From IMG/VR virus record IMGVR_UViG_3300030419_006954, positions 31,566 to 95,565 of that record: a stretch of DNA of 64,000 bases; one strand, given 5' to 3'. Both the position numbers and the translations under genes were made by a program. A model generated the notes under the pieces. It did not search any database. It was not told the DNA's origin and saw nothing but the letters and a program-made list of their open reading frames with translations. Below, piece by piece: positions 51,001 to 59,618 of the stretch. The stretch's first letter is position 1, and the number at the start of each line of letters is the position of its first letter. This DNA is from a virus.

Positions 51001-53530
51001 TACCCGCGACCACAACGCAGCCAGTAGAATAAATATTAGAGTCGTAAGCCGCTATCACAGCATTATCATAAGCGACTTCATAAGCTGAATTACTGGTGGC
51101 TTGACTTGCTAGTTTACCAAATACAATTTTATCAGAAGATACATCTGTATCTAAAATATAACCTCCCGCAGCTGTTTTTATCTGGGTATTTCCTTCGACA
51201 ACTAATTGTTTGCTGGATGAATTTGTATCAATTTTAACCTTGGTGGTTCCCGCCGCATCTTTAACGTCAACAATTGCGTTTTTGCTGCTGTCAATTTCTT
51301 GGACAAGTTTAGCCACTTCGTCCACATCCTTAAGTGTAACTTTTGGATTATCGTTGGAGTCTAATTCTACTACATACCTATCCTCGTCTCCAGCGGTGTT
51401 TAAAACAGTGAGCTTTCCTCTCTTGTTGGAATCGCTTTCGAGTTTGAGGCTAGCGTTGGCAGAGGAGTCTTTGATGGTAAGCTTACCCATGTCGTTGCTG
51501 TCTACTTCAGCGACATATCTTTCTTCATCGCCACCAGCATTTAAAATACTTAACTTTCCTCTTCTGTTAGAATCACTTTGTGCTTTGACGCTTGCGTTTC
51601 CATCTGTGTCGTTAAGTTCAAGCAGACCAGCAGCGTTAGAGTCTCCTCCTAAGGCAGCAATAACATTGCCTGTATCACCGTGGTCATAAACATTTATTCC
51701 CTGATCATCAGCGCTCTGAGTGACAACGCTTACTGGAGCAGTAGGAGTATCTGTTTGGAAGCCCACCCTATCAGTAGAGCGGTCAACATATAAAGTCTTG
51801 GTATTGACATAGAAATCACCATCATCTGTTATCCTCGCTCTTTCCGTTCCTGCTGTAAACCAAGCGATTGTGTCATCAGAAGGGAAACCAAAATAAGTAT
51901 TTGTATCCCCTTGGTGTTGGATATAGCTATTCATTTGGATGACACTGCTGCCACCCATTATAAGGCTTGTGGTAGCGGTGTTATCATTATCGAGAACCTC
52001 AGTAATAGTGCAAGAGCAGCCCCCACCCCCACCTTCTCCTGAAATAAGATACATGTTACCGTGTGGGTCGCTCATCCTGCCACTCACTCCAGTGCCTACA
52101 ATATAATCTGATTCTAGGTATCCTGACCCACCTGTATTTGTGATCTTTAAGTTGGCTCCGTCCCCCCGAATTGTGTTGCTGCCTCCGTCCCAAATCGGAT
52201 TCGGTCCACCCGCCTTTATTGTCGCCGCCCTGTATGGTCCCACATTCCATATTTCTTTGCTTTTGCCGATTCTACTAGATGCGACAATTTTGAAATATGT
52301 ATCTTGTGTAAAATCAACACCATCCCGAGTGTTGGTGTTATTGGCTACTCTTATATGTTGGCTTGGGAGTTGTTGCAGTCCGTAGCTTCCTAGAAAAGTT
52401 CCCCTATTTGTTGAGAAATTTTTCGAGTTACTCGCAAAAAAACCTGCCTGATAGAATTGGCATGTGCCTCCTTTGTTGTCAGTTACTATTCGAAAATCAA
52501 AAGCTCCCGAGATGCCTGTGGTGTTTATAAGGTTATTACTAAAAAACTTTTTAGTTTCCGTCGCGTCTGCTGTGGACATACCCGCTGTATCAGGCACACT
52601 AATATTATCTGGGGATTCATTTCGGGAAATCCCCCCCGAGGCTTTAACATCTATTGTAGTAATATGGGGTGTGTTGACTCCATAAAGTTTAACAACATTA
52701 GTTTGAACCGTTGCATCTTGGTTAACCACATCAATTTGAATGCCGAGTTTATCTCGATATTCCCCGAAGACATCTTCATTTTGTTGTTCGGTAAATGTAA
52801 AATTTGTATTTCCATAATTGCGGAAATTGCGGAAAACCATATTCCCATCAATATCTAATATACTTATGCGTTGTCCGCTAATAATGGGGTCTGCGGCTAG
52901 TGCTGCGGCGGTATTTAAAACCTGCCCAGCTGTGTTCTGTAGTTCAGTTCGTATCGTGATGTCGCGCCCATTGACAAAAATTCCGCTTCCTGATGATACG
53001 GCGTTAAAATTTCCAGTATTTGGAGTGAAAGAGTTTTCAAATTCGTAAAACTCTTTAGTGGTGAAATTCCCCTCATAATAACCAGAGGTAGAAATTTCTG
53101 ATGTTGTTGTCCCGACGCCGATCTTAATAACCCTCTGCTTCGTGGGGTCGGAGGTTTTTTCATAAATACCATAAATTGCCCCGCTGTAGTTCGTTCCCTT
53201 TAGGAACTCATATGAGTTTTCACCCCCAGTTATATCAACAAACCCAGTTCCCTCTCCCCTGATGTCGCCGTTAGGAGTAGCTCCTCCTAAAACCGTCCCA
53301 GTTGACATGAATGCGGTGGTGGGGAGAGTGCCGCTAGGATCGTCTAGAGGGAGAGTAACACTTGGTCCCACAACATTTATAAACCTTACATTATTCCATC
53401 CTGAAGCAGCAGCTTGAGAATTCAAATATCCCCCCGCTCCTGTCGAACCTGTAGCTAAAAACTGTCCGCTTTCAGCATAAATATATGCTCCTTCATCTTT
53501 GGTTATTTTATATGGAAGATAGGTGGGCAT
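48083..53530 (-). CDS. Giant tail fibre protein with internal repeats
   Basis: A 1815-residue fibre. From N to C: a beta-rich start that may bind the tail tip; a block of 'SDSNKRGKLTVLNTAGDEDRY'-type repeats; a YadA-head-like region of GG-x-x-N-x-I units ('SIVGGAINDISGG', 'AFIGGGFNNLI'), roughly DNA 50400-51100; then eight copies of an 'SEVL(S/G)DIG' unit in two alternating types (DNA ~48590-49770); and a C-terminal beta domain. The pattern suits a trimeric fibre. The repeats are nearly identical as protein but differ at many synonymous positions. No intramolecular chaperone (S74) motif is visible. Confidence 0.85.
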   Translation of the reverse strand: MPTYLPYKITKDEGAYIYAESGQFLATGSTGAGGYLNSQAAASGWNNVRFINVVGPSVTLPLDDPSGTLPTTAFMSTGTVLGGATPNGDIRGEGTGFVDITGGENSYEFLKGTNYSGAIYGIYEKTSDPTKQRVIKIGVGTTTSEISTSGYYEGNFTTKEFYEFENSFTPNTGNFNAVSSGSGIFVNGRDITIRTELQNTAGQVLNTAAALAADPIISGQRISILDIDGNMVFRNFRNYGNTNFTFTEQQNEDVFGEYRDKLGIQIDVVNQDATVQTNVVKLYGVNTPHITTIDVKASGGISRNESPDNISVPDTAGMSTADATETKKFFSNNLINTTGISGAFDFRIVTDNKGGTCQFYQAGFFASNSKNFSTNRGTFLGSYGLQQLPSQHIRVANNTNTRDGVDFTQDTYFKIVASSRIGKSKEIWNVGPYRAATIKAGGPNPIWDGGSNTIRGDGANLKITNTGGSGYLESDYIVGTGVSGRMSDPHGNMYLISGEGGGGGCSCTITEVLDNDNTATTSLIMGGSSVIQMNSYIQHQGDTNTYFGFPSDDTIAWFTAGTERARITDDGDFYVNTKTLYVDRSTDRVGFQTDTPTAPVSVVTQSADDQGINVYDHGDTGNVIAALGGDSNAAGLLELNDTDGNASVKAQSDSNRRGKLSILNAGGDEERYVAEVDSNDMGKLTIKDSSANASLKLESDSNKRGKLTVLNTAGDEDRYVVELDSNDNPKVTLKDVDEVAKLVQEIDSSKNAIVDVKDAAGTTKVKIDTNSSSKQLVVEGNTQIKTAAGGYILDTDVSSDKIVFGKLASQATSNSAYEVAYDNAVIAAYDSNIYSTGCVVVAGSGHIISGNWDSIVGGAINDISGGDFCLVGGGSGHCVTGSDYSTSVGGYNNDIYSTDAAFIGGGFNNLITSGSLVSAIAGGYSGIITDSQFGFVGGGARNHILNGSDGAVIMGGYGNQVEPASTYSVQGGGRVNKLSGKYSFNAGGLVNTLSGDSSVILAGTYNEVVADNALAAGNYSRVQAGHDGAFVLSDSSTTPALSSGANTLGLHFQDGVYVDSTSGLFVNGNAVSTSETDTLQAVTDRGSTTTTSITSTGPHISGVTGLFGDSVGIGSSPNAAYDLHVQGASFTTGSVIGPSFVGQAPPAKGLSVEGNLAIGYYAATNNLGVAGNASVGSSYQSAAAPSNGLIVEGNMGIGTNSPLTKLDVRGNISGLGDFLGTGVGNRITNNHVPYLLSGDVTTSELGLGTAATKDVGISNNNVIQANNTLVDNDFLRIDGTQVEGRSASEVLSDIGGQASLTFGIANTNAVKIDSADVADDEYARFTADGLESRSTSEVLSDIGAQASLTFGISNTNAVKIDSASVADDEYARFTANGLESRSTSEVLSDIGGLATGLTGAAASLNVGISENNLIQANNTLSDDDFLRIDGTKVEGRSASEVLSDIGAQASLTFGISNTNAVKIDSASVADDEYARFTSAGLESRSTSEVLGDIGAQASLTFGISNTNAVKIDSASVADDEYARFTSAGLESRSTSEVLSDIGALATGLTGAAASLDVGISNNNVIQANNTLVDNDFLRIDGTQVEGRSASEVLSDIGGQASLTFGISNTNAVKIDSASVADDEYARFTADGLESRSTSEVLSDIGGVAAGGSPTFASLYIQDTIFHDGDTDNRIDFGADTISLSTAGTTALTVDSDSQVGIGTASPSTALEVDGAIKGGFNLSEKSADFTLAASDNGNFINGTSASFDQITISSDLGAGFNVSVLNTGQDVDIVGSSSMIINGTANGTVTLASGYQPGSIVRLATNTYGVFGNLL
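48590..49770 (-). repeat. Coding tandem repeats in the giant tail fibre
   Basis: Eight SEVL(S/G)DIG units. Type A (three copies) carries DFLRIDGT(Q/K)VEGRSASEVL; type B (five copies) carries YARFT-x-x-GLESRSTSEVL. Order from N-terminus: A-B-B, A-B-B, A-B. The A-B-B-type period is built of ~48-residue (144-base) units. Neighbouring copies keep the protein while codons differ. Confidence 0.8.
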
Positions 53531-53536
53531 GTGAAT

Positions 53537-56500
53537 TTATCCTATTGTTAGTCGATTAAGAAATGATGCGTCCCAGACGTTTCGCTCATCATATACAACA
53601 AAAATTCCTGAACAGGCTTTTTGGGAATCAAAATAAGCGTTTCCACCATCTCCACCTTTATTACCTAGTGCAGTTACACAAAAATTAAAAACACCCACTT
53701 GCCGTAGATCTGAGAATTGTCCTCCTGTTGCGGTAGAAGGGTCGATAGACTTATTCCAAGTAGCGCCATTGGGGTGGGTTAGACTCATATGGTATCCCGT
53801 GCTATTGTCCACCTGTCCCCACATTCCACTAATAGTGAAAGTTTGGGTGGTGGGGTCGGGCTCACCAGTAGTCAGGGAAGCTATTTGGGGGGTGGGAAGG
53901 GTTTCGTAGGTAATCCCATTTACCGTTTGTGCCCGTTGGTAACTAAAAGTATTAGCCTCGCGTTCTATACTTATATCTTCTTCTATTAGTTTGAATTTAC
54001 CTGTGTCATATTTAGAGGCCGTCACCAAATATTCATTTGGGTTTTCCTCTTTCATAGTGAGCACCTTATAAATGAAAGGAGTAGTATCTTGGATGTCGAA
54101 TTTAGCCACGCTTCCTAGTTTTACATACGGCAATAGGTGAGGTTGATCGAAACCAGAAATAACACTACCGTAGTTATTAAATCCTGCTCCCGTCAATTCT
54201 TCTTCGGTGCTGAGAATATTGCCAGTAACATATAAAGGCTTTAGTTGATCTAGATGGTTGAGTGCTGATAACTCAGAATCTAATGCTCCAGCTGTAGTGT
54301 GACTTGGAACGAACGCAGCGTTGTCAAATGCCCCTGAAAAAAGATGAACGTCTGAGGGGTCTGTGGATCTTTTGTCCCCGACCATCGTCATCTCTACTAG
54401 GTATCCTGTCCCGATATCAGCTATGGTTTGGCTACCAGTCCACTGAGAAATAAAATCTCCAGAACCCAAAGCGAAGGCTCCTGTTCCTTCTGACGATCCT
54501 GATGCAAAAACCCATCCTGTTACTCCTTTGTTGAAATAAAGCATCTTGCCGCTTATAGGAGAAGGAATTCCCGTATAAAGGGCATACTGATTATATCGCG
54601 TGTCATATGATTCGTTACAATCAGGATATCCTTGGGTGTAGCCTGAAAAGCCATAGTTTCCTGCATACCTTACCCACTCTTCGCTTTCGCCAGTTACTGA
54701 TAATTCGTAGTAACGTTCTCTTTTCAGATAGCCTAATCCTGTTGTTATATCCAGAGAAGAGTCCCTTCCTGTAGGGTCCATTATTGTCAGCACACCACTC
54801 ATATCCGCATCGACAAAAGTATTAGTCATCCTAATTGTTTCTGCGGTTGGATCAACTGCTAGAATTTTACCATAGTTAGTTATATTTGTTTTAAGGTCAT
54901 CCTCGATAAGCACAAGATCCCCAGGCTTACACAACAAGCTTTCGAGTCCCGCTGTAAATGCAACCTGTTGGTTTTCTTTTATTTTAGAAAAAATTTGATG
55001 TTGAGCGACACGCCTCGCCATAGCGCGTGAGGTTATACCTACTCCTTCGATGCGTTTTTTGAATATTCCCTTCTCTTTAATGCTCTCTTCATCTTCCACC
55101 ACTTCGATTTTAGGCACGAAATTATCAAACCTATCTCTATAACCCACTTCAATGCAGTTAAACTGCTCGTCCCTTCTATTATTTGAATAGAAAAACAATC
55201 CGTCTTTAACGTTGTCGTTAGTAAAAAGATTTACAGGTGTTCTCGGTTGGTCATCTACAAAATTTATCTCTGAACTACCAAAAAACACCCTCCCCCTAAA
55301 CAGGGCGGCTATAAGCGTTATCGCGTCAAAAATTTTCTGTCCCTTATCAAAAACAATATTAGAAGAAAACCTTGGTTCTTTCCCACCTCTTCCATCAGTC
55401 ACCCCTTCGAAATAACCATTTTCGTCTACAGCATCACAAAATCTTCCTATTGTATATAATTGCCATTTGTTTATGTCTGTTACATCTATATGGGCTCCCA
55501 TCCCATAACGATAGTTAGTGAGCAAATCATATAAAATCCAAGCGGGGTTATCAGTCCACTCTAAGTGTTCCTTAAAACTTCCGTCCCAGTCTCCATCATA
55601 AACAAGTTTGTCTTTTTTAGATGTGCTAGTGAATTGTTTTTGAGTATTGTAATATCTTTTGTCCCTGCCGTCCCGATGGGTTGGAAAATAATTAGAAGGA
55701 ACTTTTACCTTTTTTAATTTAAGATCGTAAGTGCGGGTGGGAATGCTACCAAAAGAACGAGAATCTATCTTGGTTCCTATGATAGCAGAAAAGGGGTAAG
55801 GTAACGGCACATCAATAATCTCAGTGACTTTAGTGAGCTGGACTGCTTTAGCTATTAAAACAGAATTAGTTTCAAAGGATAATTTAGTTACTTTTATATA
55901 GCGCTTTTCTGTGCTGTCTTGGTCTATTACGCCAGCTTCAATTCCTCTTTCTCCGTTTGCTGTCAGTAGAAGTTGCTTGGTGGCAACTGTGGGGGGAAGA
56001 GCGAATCCTGCATTCAGGTTGGGGTCGTTCTGTGTTAAATTAACAACATATTCCTTCTCCGAATCTATTTCGTAGTCGGGGTTGCCGATATCAATAAGCG
56101 TAGGGTTATCAATCAATGCCACCACTCTGTAAAGATATGTCTGATAAGGAGTCTCTAAGCCCTCGTTTCCTTCTTCATCAAGCCCCAGAGTTCCTGTTTC
56201 TACTTTTAAATTTAAAACAGTTGGAAATTTTGTGCCTATCTTGGCGTCTTTAGTTGCTTGATCTGCTAGCGCGGCGATATTCTTATTATCTTTGATTAAT
56301 GTGTCACTCAATTGCCCTATATTTATAGTAATAAAAGCTCTGGTAACATTTGGGTTGTAAACGGTATGGACAACAGGCACTGCATCTTCGTCCCAATCAC
56401 CGAAAGATTTTCCCGCCCAATCAGAAAAATTTTCATCTCCGTCGTTGCCAAGTCTATAATCGTCGCTGCCCTCGTTTTCAGGGAGTAGGTTTTGATCCAG

Positions 56501-58471
56501 CGTCGTATTAAAATTGTTTGCGTCTAGTCCTCCCACCCTCTCCCATGTGAGCGAGTGCGTGTTGGGAGTGATGCGTTGCGGGGCGTTTCTTTGGGGGATT
56601 TCGGGTGGGTTGGGGTGATTGCGATCTGGAGTAGCAGTTCTTGTAGCACTAAACGGCCCAAAAAGCTCTCTGCTGTAAGGGTGATCTATAAATACAGTTC
56701 TAAAATGGTTAAAAGGTGGCTGAAATTGCTCACCTTTTCTTATTTCAGCTAATACATTACTAAAATTAAATTTTAAATCTGATTTATTCGATGAATTAGC
56801 TATTCTACTAGACAACTTAGTTTTAGCGTATCTAAAAGATTCTATATCTTGAAATGTATCTATGATATCTCTAGAAAACGAAAATACATTAAGGATTCTA
56901 GTTCCCACATACTCGCTCCACTGTCGCCAGTCGGGTGCCCTCAAGTTGGCTCGCCGCGCTGTTATATCTAACGGAACTTTGTAAATTACACATCCATGCA
57001 TAGTTCCCTCTAAGTTCCCATTAGGCTCAATAACAGGACAAGTAATATCAAATATTTCGACTCCTTTGGATTGCAAGTCCGTATTCACACTCCATCCCAG
57101 TTCTGTCCCATAAGGTATAGTGCTCATATGATGCATACGCTGATCGGCGGGAGTAGCACCCGCAGCAGCTACGAGGTTTCCAACAAGTTCGGTGTTCTCA
57201 ACTGGATAGTTTGAGATAGGTTGCTGGACCCCATTTATCGTCGTCCCGTCCTTTCTATTCGCCATTATAACAATAAAGGCGTGTGCGATACCCCTATTAT
57301 GTATTGGCATCGTTTCTCGTTGTGCCACAAGACGGTCGTCAGGAGCTGCATACGACCCCAATAACTGCCTCACTAGGTCTTCGGTCCCCAGGATTTCGGT
57401 CGCTCCCCCTCCTCCTGACCAACCTAAAACTCCCAGCGCTTTTTTTGCTAGCCGCCTTTGAAGAACATTGCCATCGTCTCCTTCATTATCAGTAACTAGC
57501 TTTTTTATCTTGAAGATCTCGTCGCTTATAAAACTTGCTACCTTGGTGTAAGTTCCAGGGAAATACTCTTCTATACTTGTTCCACCTCCATTAGATGCAG
57601 CTTTTAATGCTTGGGCTTGCATACACACTAAAAACGATTCGTTTTTCTTCCGCGTTGATGCACTTTGTGAGTTAAGAGCATCGAAGAAATATAGATTATC
57701 CAAATTGCGAGCTATTGCCGCATGATTGCCTTCAGCTGTTACTGTTGTCCATAGCGGAGCAAAATACTTGTTTTGAGATATCCTTGGTTCAGTTACCGCA
57801 CTATTTATATGGTTCCCGTATTTCAGTTTAGTGCCCCCCGTTGATCTAAACCACATGTCAAATGTCCCACGGCCACCCAGAAAACTGCGCCAGTATTCTT
57901 CTCCTTCATCTGTTACTGTTGTTTCGTTCTGGAACATGAACACGGCCCTATCGGGGCTCAAGGTTGGCTCTAGGTCGTTGGGGCGTTGAGCCCGACGGAA
58001 CGCTGTTCCCCAATACCACCACGAACTGAGTCGCGTAAGGGGTCCAGACCCCTCTCTGGTTGCGGCGCGAGATTCCTTATGATCTAAGGCTCTAAAATAG
58101 TATCGCGGCATCTTCCACGGAGAGTTCGTGGTGGTATTATCCAAACGCATATTGAAAGAGTCAGCCGTTTCTGCTTCTATCTCAGTTACCCTATTGGTTC
58201 GATTTGAAGAAGCAGGTTTGTTTGAAACAGCGACAGGTGTATCATCAAAATAGATACCTTTAAATATACCCAACCCGTCCAAACTTACTCCGTCGCGATC
58301 TACTAAACCCTCGATAGGGCCATCACTTACCAAATCAAGAGTTTCTGCATAACTGTGGGACGCCCCATATTGCAACTCTCCAAGGACAGGGGGTTTGTAA
58401 ACGGGTGGTTTAGCCCGTCTGCTGCCCCCACCCGCTCCTGCGATAGCTATCTTTTTTAAAATGTGGCTCAT
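53537..58471 (-). CDS. Tail tip/host-specificity protein, gpJ-like
   Basis: A 1644-residue product, longer than lambda gpJ (about 1130). The start 'YGASHSYAETLDLVSDGPIEGLV' and 'IFKGIYFDDTPV' is the hallmark of gpJ-type tip attachment proteins. The mid part 'KIFDAITLIAALFRGRVF', 'FNCIEVGYRDR' and 'RRVAQHQIFSKI' matches the hub domains, and a fibronectin-III-like stretch lies near the C-terminus ('TQTFTISGMWGQVDNSTGYH'). An inserted region at residues ~100-560 is not in lambda. It follows gpI, as in lambda, and precedes the fibres. Confidence 0.85.
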   Translation of the reverse strand: MSHILKKIAIAGAGGGSRRAKPPVYKPPVLGELQYGASHSYAETLDLVSDGPIEGLVDRDGVSLDGLGIFKGIYFDDTPVAVSNKPASSNRTNRVTEIEAETADSFNMRLDNTTTNSPWKMPRYYFRALDHKESRAATREGSGPLTRLSSWWYWGTAFRRAQRPNDLEPTLSPDRAVFMFQNETTVTDEGEEYWRSFLGGRGTFDMWFRSTGGTKLKYGNHINSAVTEPRISQNKYFAPLWTTVTAEGNHAAIARNLDNLYFFDALNSQSASTRKKNESFLVCMQAQALKAASNGGGTSIEEYFPGTYTKVASFISDEIFKIKKLVTDNEGDDGNVLQRRLAKKALGVLGWSGGGGATEILGTEDLVRQLLGSYAAPDDRLVAQRETMPIHNRGIAHAFIVIMANRKDGTTINGVQQPISNYPVENTELVGNLVAAAGATPADQRMHHMSTIPYGTELGWSVNTDLQSKGVEIFDITCPVIEPNGNLEGTMHGCVIYKVPLDITARRANLRAPDWRQWSEYVGTRILNVFSFSRDIIDTFQDIESFRYAKTKLSSRIANSSNKSDLKFNFSNVLAEIRKGEQFQPPFNHFRTVFIDHPYSRELFGPFSATRTATPDRNHPNPPEIPQRNAPQRITPNTHSLTWERVGGLDANNFNTTLDQNLLPENEGSDDYRLGNDGDENFSDWAGKSFGDWDEDAVPVVHTVYNPNVTRAFITINIGQLSDTLIKDNKNIAALADQATKDAKIGTKFPTVLNLKVETGTLGLDEEGNEGLETPYQTYLYRVVALIDNPTLIDIGNPDYEIDSEKEYVVNLTQNDPNLNAGFALPPTVATKQLLLTANGERGIEAGVIDQDSTEKRYIKVTKLSFETNSVLIAKAVQLTKVTEIIDVPLPYPFSAIIGTKIDSRSFGSIPTRTYDLKLKKVKVPSNYFPTHRDGRDKRYYNTQKQFTSTSKKDKLVYDGDWDGSFKEHLEWTDNPAWILYDLLTNYRYGMGAHIDVTDINKWQLYTIGRFCDAVDENGYFEGVTDGRGGKEPRFSSNIVFDKGQKIFDAITLIAALFRGRVFFGSSEINFVDDQPRTPVNLFTNDNVKDGLFFYSNNRRDEQFNCIEVGYRDRFDNFVPKIEVVEDEESIKEKGIFKKRIEGVGITSRAMARRVAQHQIFSKIKENQQVAFTAGLESLLCKPGDLVLIEDDLKTNITNYGKILAVDPTAETIRMTNTFVDADMSGVLTIMDPTGRDSSLDITTGLGYLKRERYYELSVTGESEEWVRYAGNYGFSGYTQGYPDCNESYDTRYNQYALYTGIPSPISGKMLYFNKGVTGWVFASGSSEGTGAFALGSGDFISQWTGSQTIADIGTGYLVEMTMVGDKRSTDPSDVHLFSGAFDNAAFVPSHTTAGALDSELSALNHLDQLKPLYVTGNILSTEEELTGAGFNNYGSVISGFDQPHLLPYVKLGSVAKFDIQDTTPFIYKVLTMKEENPNEYLVTASKYDTGKFKLIEEDISIEREANTFSYQRAQTVNGITYETLPTPQIASLTTGEPDPTTQTFTISGMWGQVDNSTGYHMSLTHPNGATWNKSIDPSTATGGQFSDLRQVGVFNFCVTALGNKGGDGGNAYFDSQKACSGIFVVYDERNVWDASFLNRLTIG

Positions 58472-58513
58472 TTAATATATATAATATTGCTTACTCAAAG
58501 ACTCGCGAAGTTA

Positions 58514-59212
58514 TCATTCAAACCAGAATCCCCTAGCGTATCCTGCGTCTGGGTCTGGTTCTGGCCAATCTGGATCGGGATCTGGATCTGGACCGCCCTC
58601 ATTTGGTATTCTGTTCGAAACTAGGGTATCCGCATTGGATGCCTGAATAAGACTCCCTTCTGGGTTGGAGTATAAGGGGTAAGATTTAATCGTAGCTTGC
58701 ACTACCTGAGAGCCAACCTTTAGACGCCCATATCCAACAGGGACAGGTGCTCCCTGACTGGCTACATTAACTCTATTAGTAAAAACCAAAGAGCCTTTTG
58801 TGGCGGCAGCTTCTATTTCCAAAGCTTCCACTTCAGGTTTGGGTGTTAACGCATAAGCTATAGCGGCGAATATTACGGCGTTCGCGATATTGGCTAATAA
58901 CGTTCCAGAAGCCAAAAACTCAAAAACAGCGACGAAGATGGAACCGAGGGGGCCACATCCTACAATAGCGGGAACTAAATCAATTGTTTCAGGATAAGTC
59001 ATCTCATCCATTTGCTTCCCCACCTCGATTCTTTTTTTGTTTACGATTATGTCGTAAACAAATCCATTTCTCTGCAATTCTATTATGCGACTTAAAAATC
59101 CATTTTTACTGCAATCAATAGCATGTAGAACATGTTTAGGGTTTTCTATCTCAAAGCTAAGGTGTTTCCCATATTCTCTACCCAGAATCCCATGTAAGTT
59201 TACAATTGTCAT
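58514..59212 (-). CDS. Tail assembly protein, gpI-like, with Asp-Pro repeats
   Basis: The 232-residue product starts 'MTIVNLHGILGREYGKHLSFEI', typical of lambda gpI. It then has a hydrophobic segment (residues ~85-125, 'SIFVAVFEFLASGTLLANIANAVIFAAIAYAL') followed by 'KGSLVFTNRVNVASQGAPVPVGYGRLKVGS', the conserved gpI C-terminal part. The tail ends with an unusual Asp-Pro-rich stretch (PDPDPDPDWPEPDPDAG). It overlaps the gpK-like gene by four bases. GpI is needed to form the tail tip and is not kept in the mature lambda tail. Confidence 0.8.
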   Translation of the reverse strand: MTIVNLHGILGREYGKHLSFEIENPKHVLHAIDCSKNGFLSRIIELQRNGFVYDIIVNKKRIEVGKQMDEMTYPETIDLVPAIVGCGPLGSIFVAVFEFLASGTLLANIANAVIFAAIAYALTPKPEVEALEIEAAATKGSLVFTNRVNVASQGAPVPVGYGRLKVGSQVVQATIKSYPLYSNPEGSLIQASNADTLVSNRIPNEGGPDPDPDPDWPEPDPDAGYARGFWFE

Positions 59213-59616
59213 AATGCAGCCTTAATCCTTTCGAGTTTATTTACATCTGCTTCGATGGTTTCGGGCGTATAAATATTAATTTTTTTGCTATTTAAACTAT
59301 AAATTAAAAACGGCTGACAACAATTGTCTGCCATTTTAACATCAAATTCTGACTCAGCTTCGTCGCCATGGATATGACTATGAAAAACGGCCACCATTTT
59401 GTATTGTTCTTTGAACAGCAGGTAGTTGAGTGGGTTAATTAAAAAATAAGAGCGAGGATCGGTGGATATATTTTTTTCCTGTTGTATCACATACTTTTTT
59501 GTTTGTTCGCAAAAACCCAAAAACCCACAAATTTCTCTTTTAAAATTTTTATGAGCTATCTCTTTGATTTTATGGAGCGCGTTCTGCTCTCCTTCGATGT
59601 GGTTTATGTCTTCCAT
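59209..59616 (-). CDS. Tail tip protein, gpK-like JAB/MPN peptidase domain only
   Basis: The 135-residue product has a JAMM site: Glu in 'KREICGFLGF' and H-S-H in 'VAVFHSHIHGDEAESEFDVKMAD' with Ser and Asp at the usual spacing (H-x-H-x(n)-S-x-x-D). Lambda gpK has this domain plus an NlpC/P60 domain; here only the JAB domain is present. It probably cuts or binds a tail-tip partner. It lies between L- and I-like genes, in the lambda order. Confidence 0.8.
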   Translation of the reverse strand: MEDINHIEGEQNALHKIKEIAHKNFKREICGFLGFCEQTKKYVIQQEKNISTDPRSYFLINPLNYLLFKEQYKMVAVFHSHIHGDEAESEFDVKMADNCCQPFLIYSLNSKKINIYTPETIEADVNKLERIKAAL

Positions 59617-59618
59617 AA

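Noticed and set aside
50400-51100. Bacterial autotransporter adhesin (YadA) gene
   Set aside because: The YadA-head-like repeats are part of a 1815-residue fibre in a tail operon, with no signal peptide or outer-membrane anchor.
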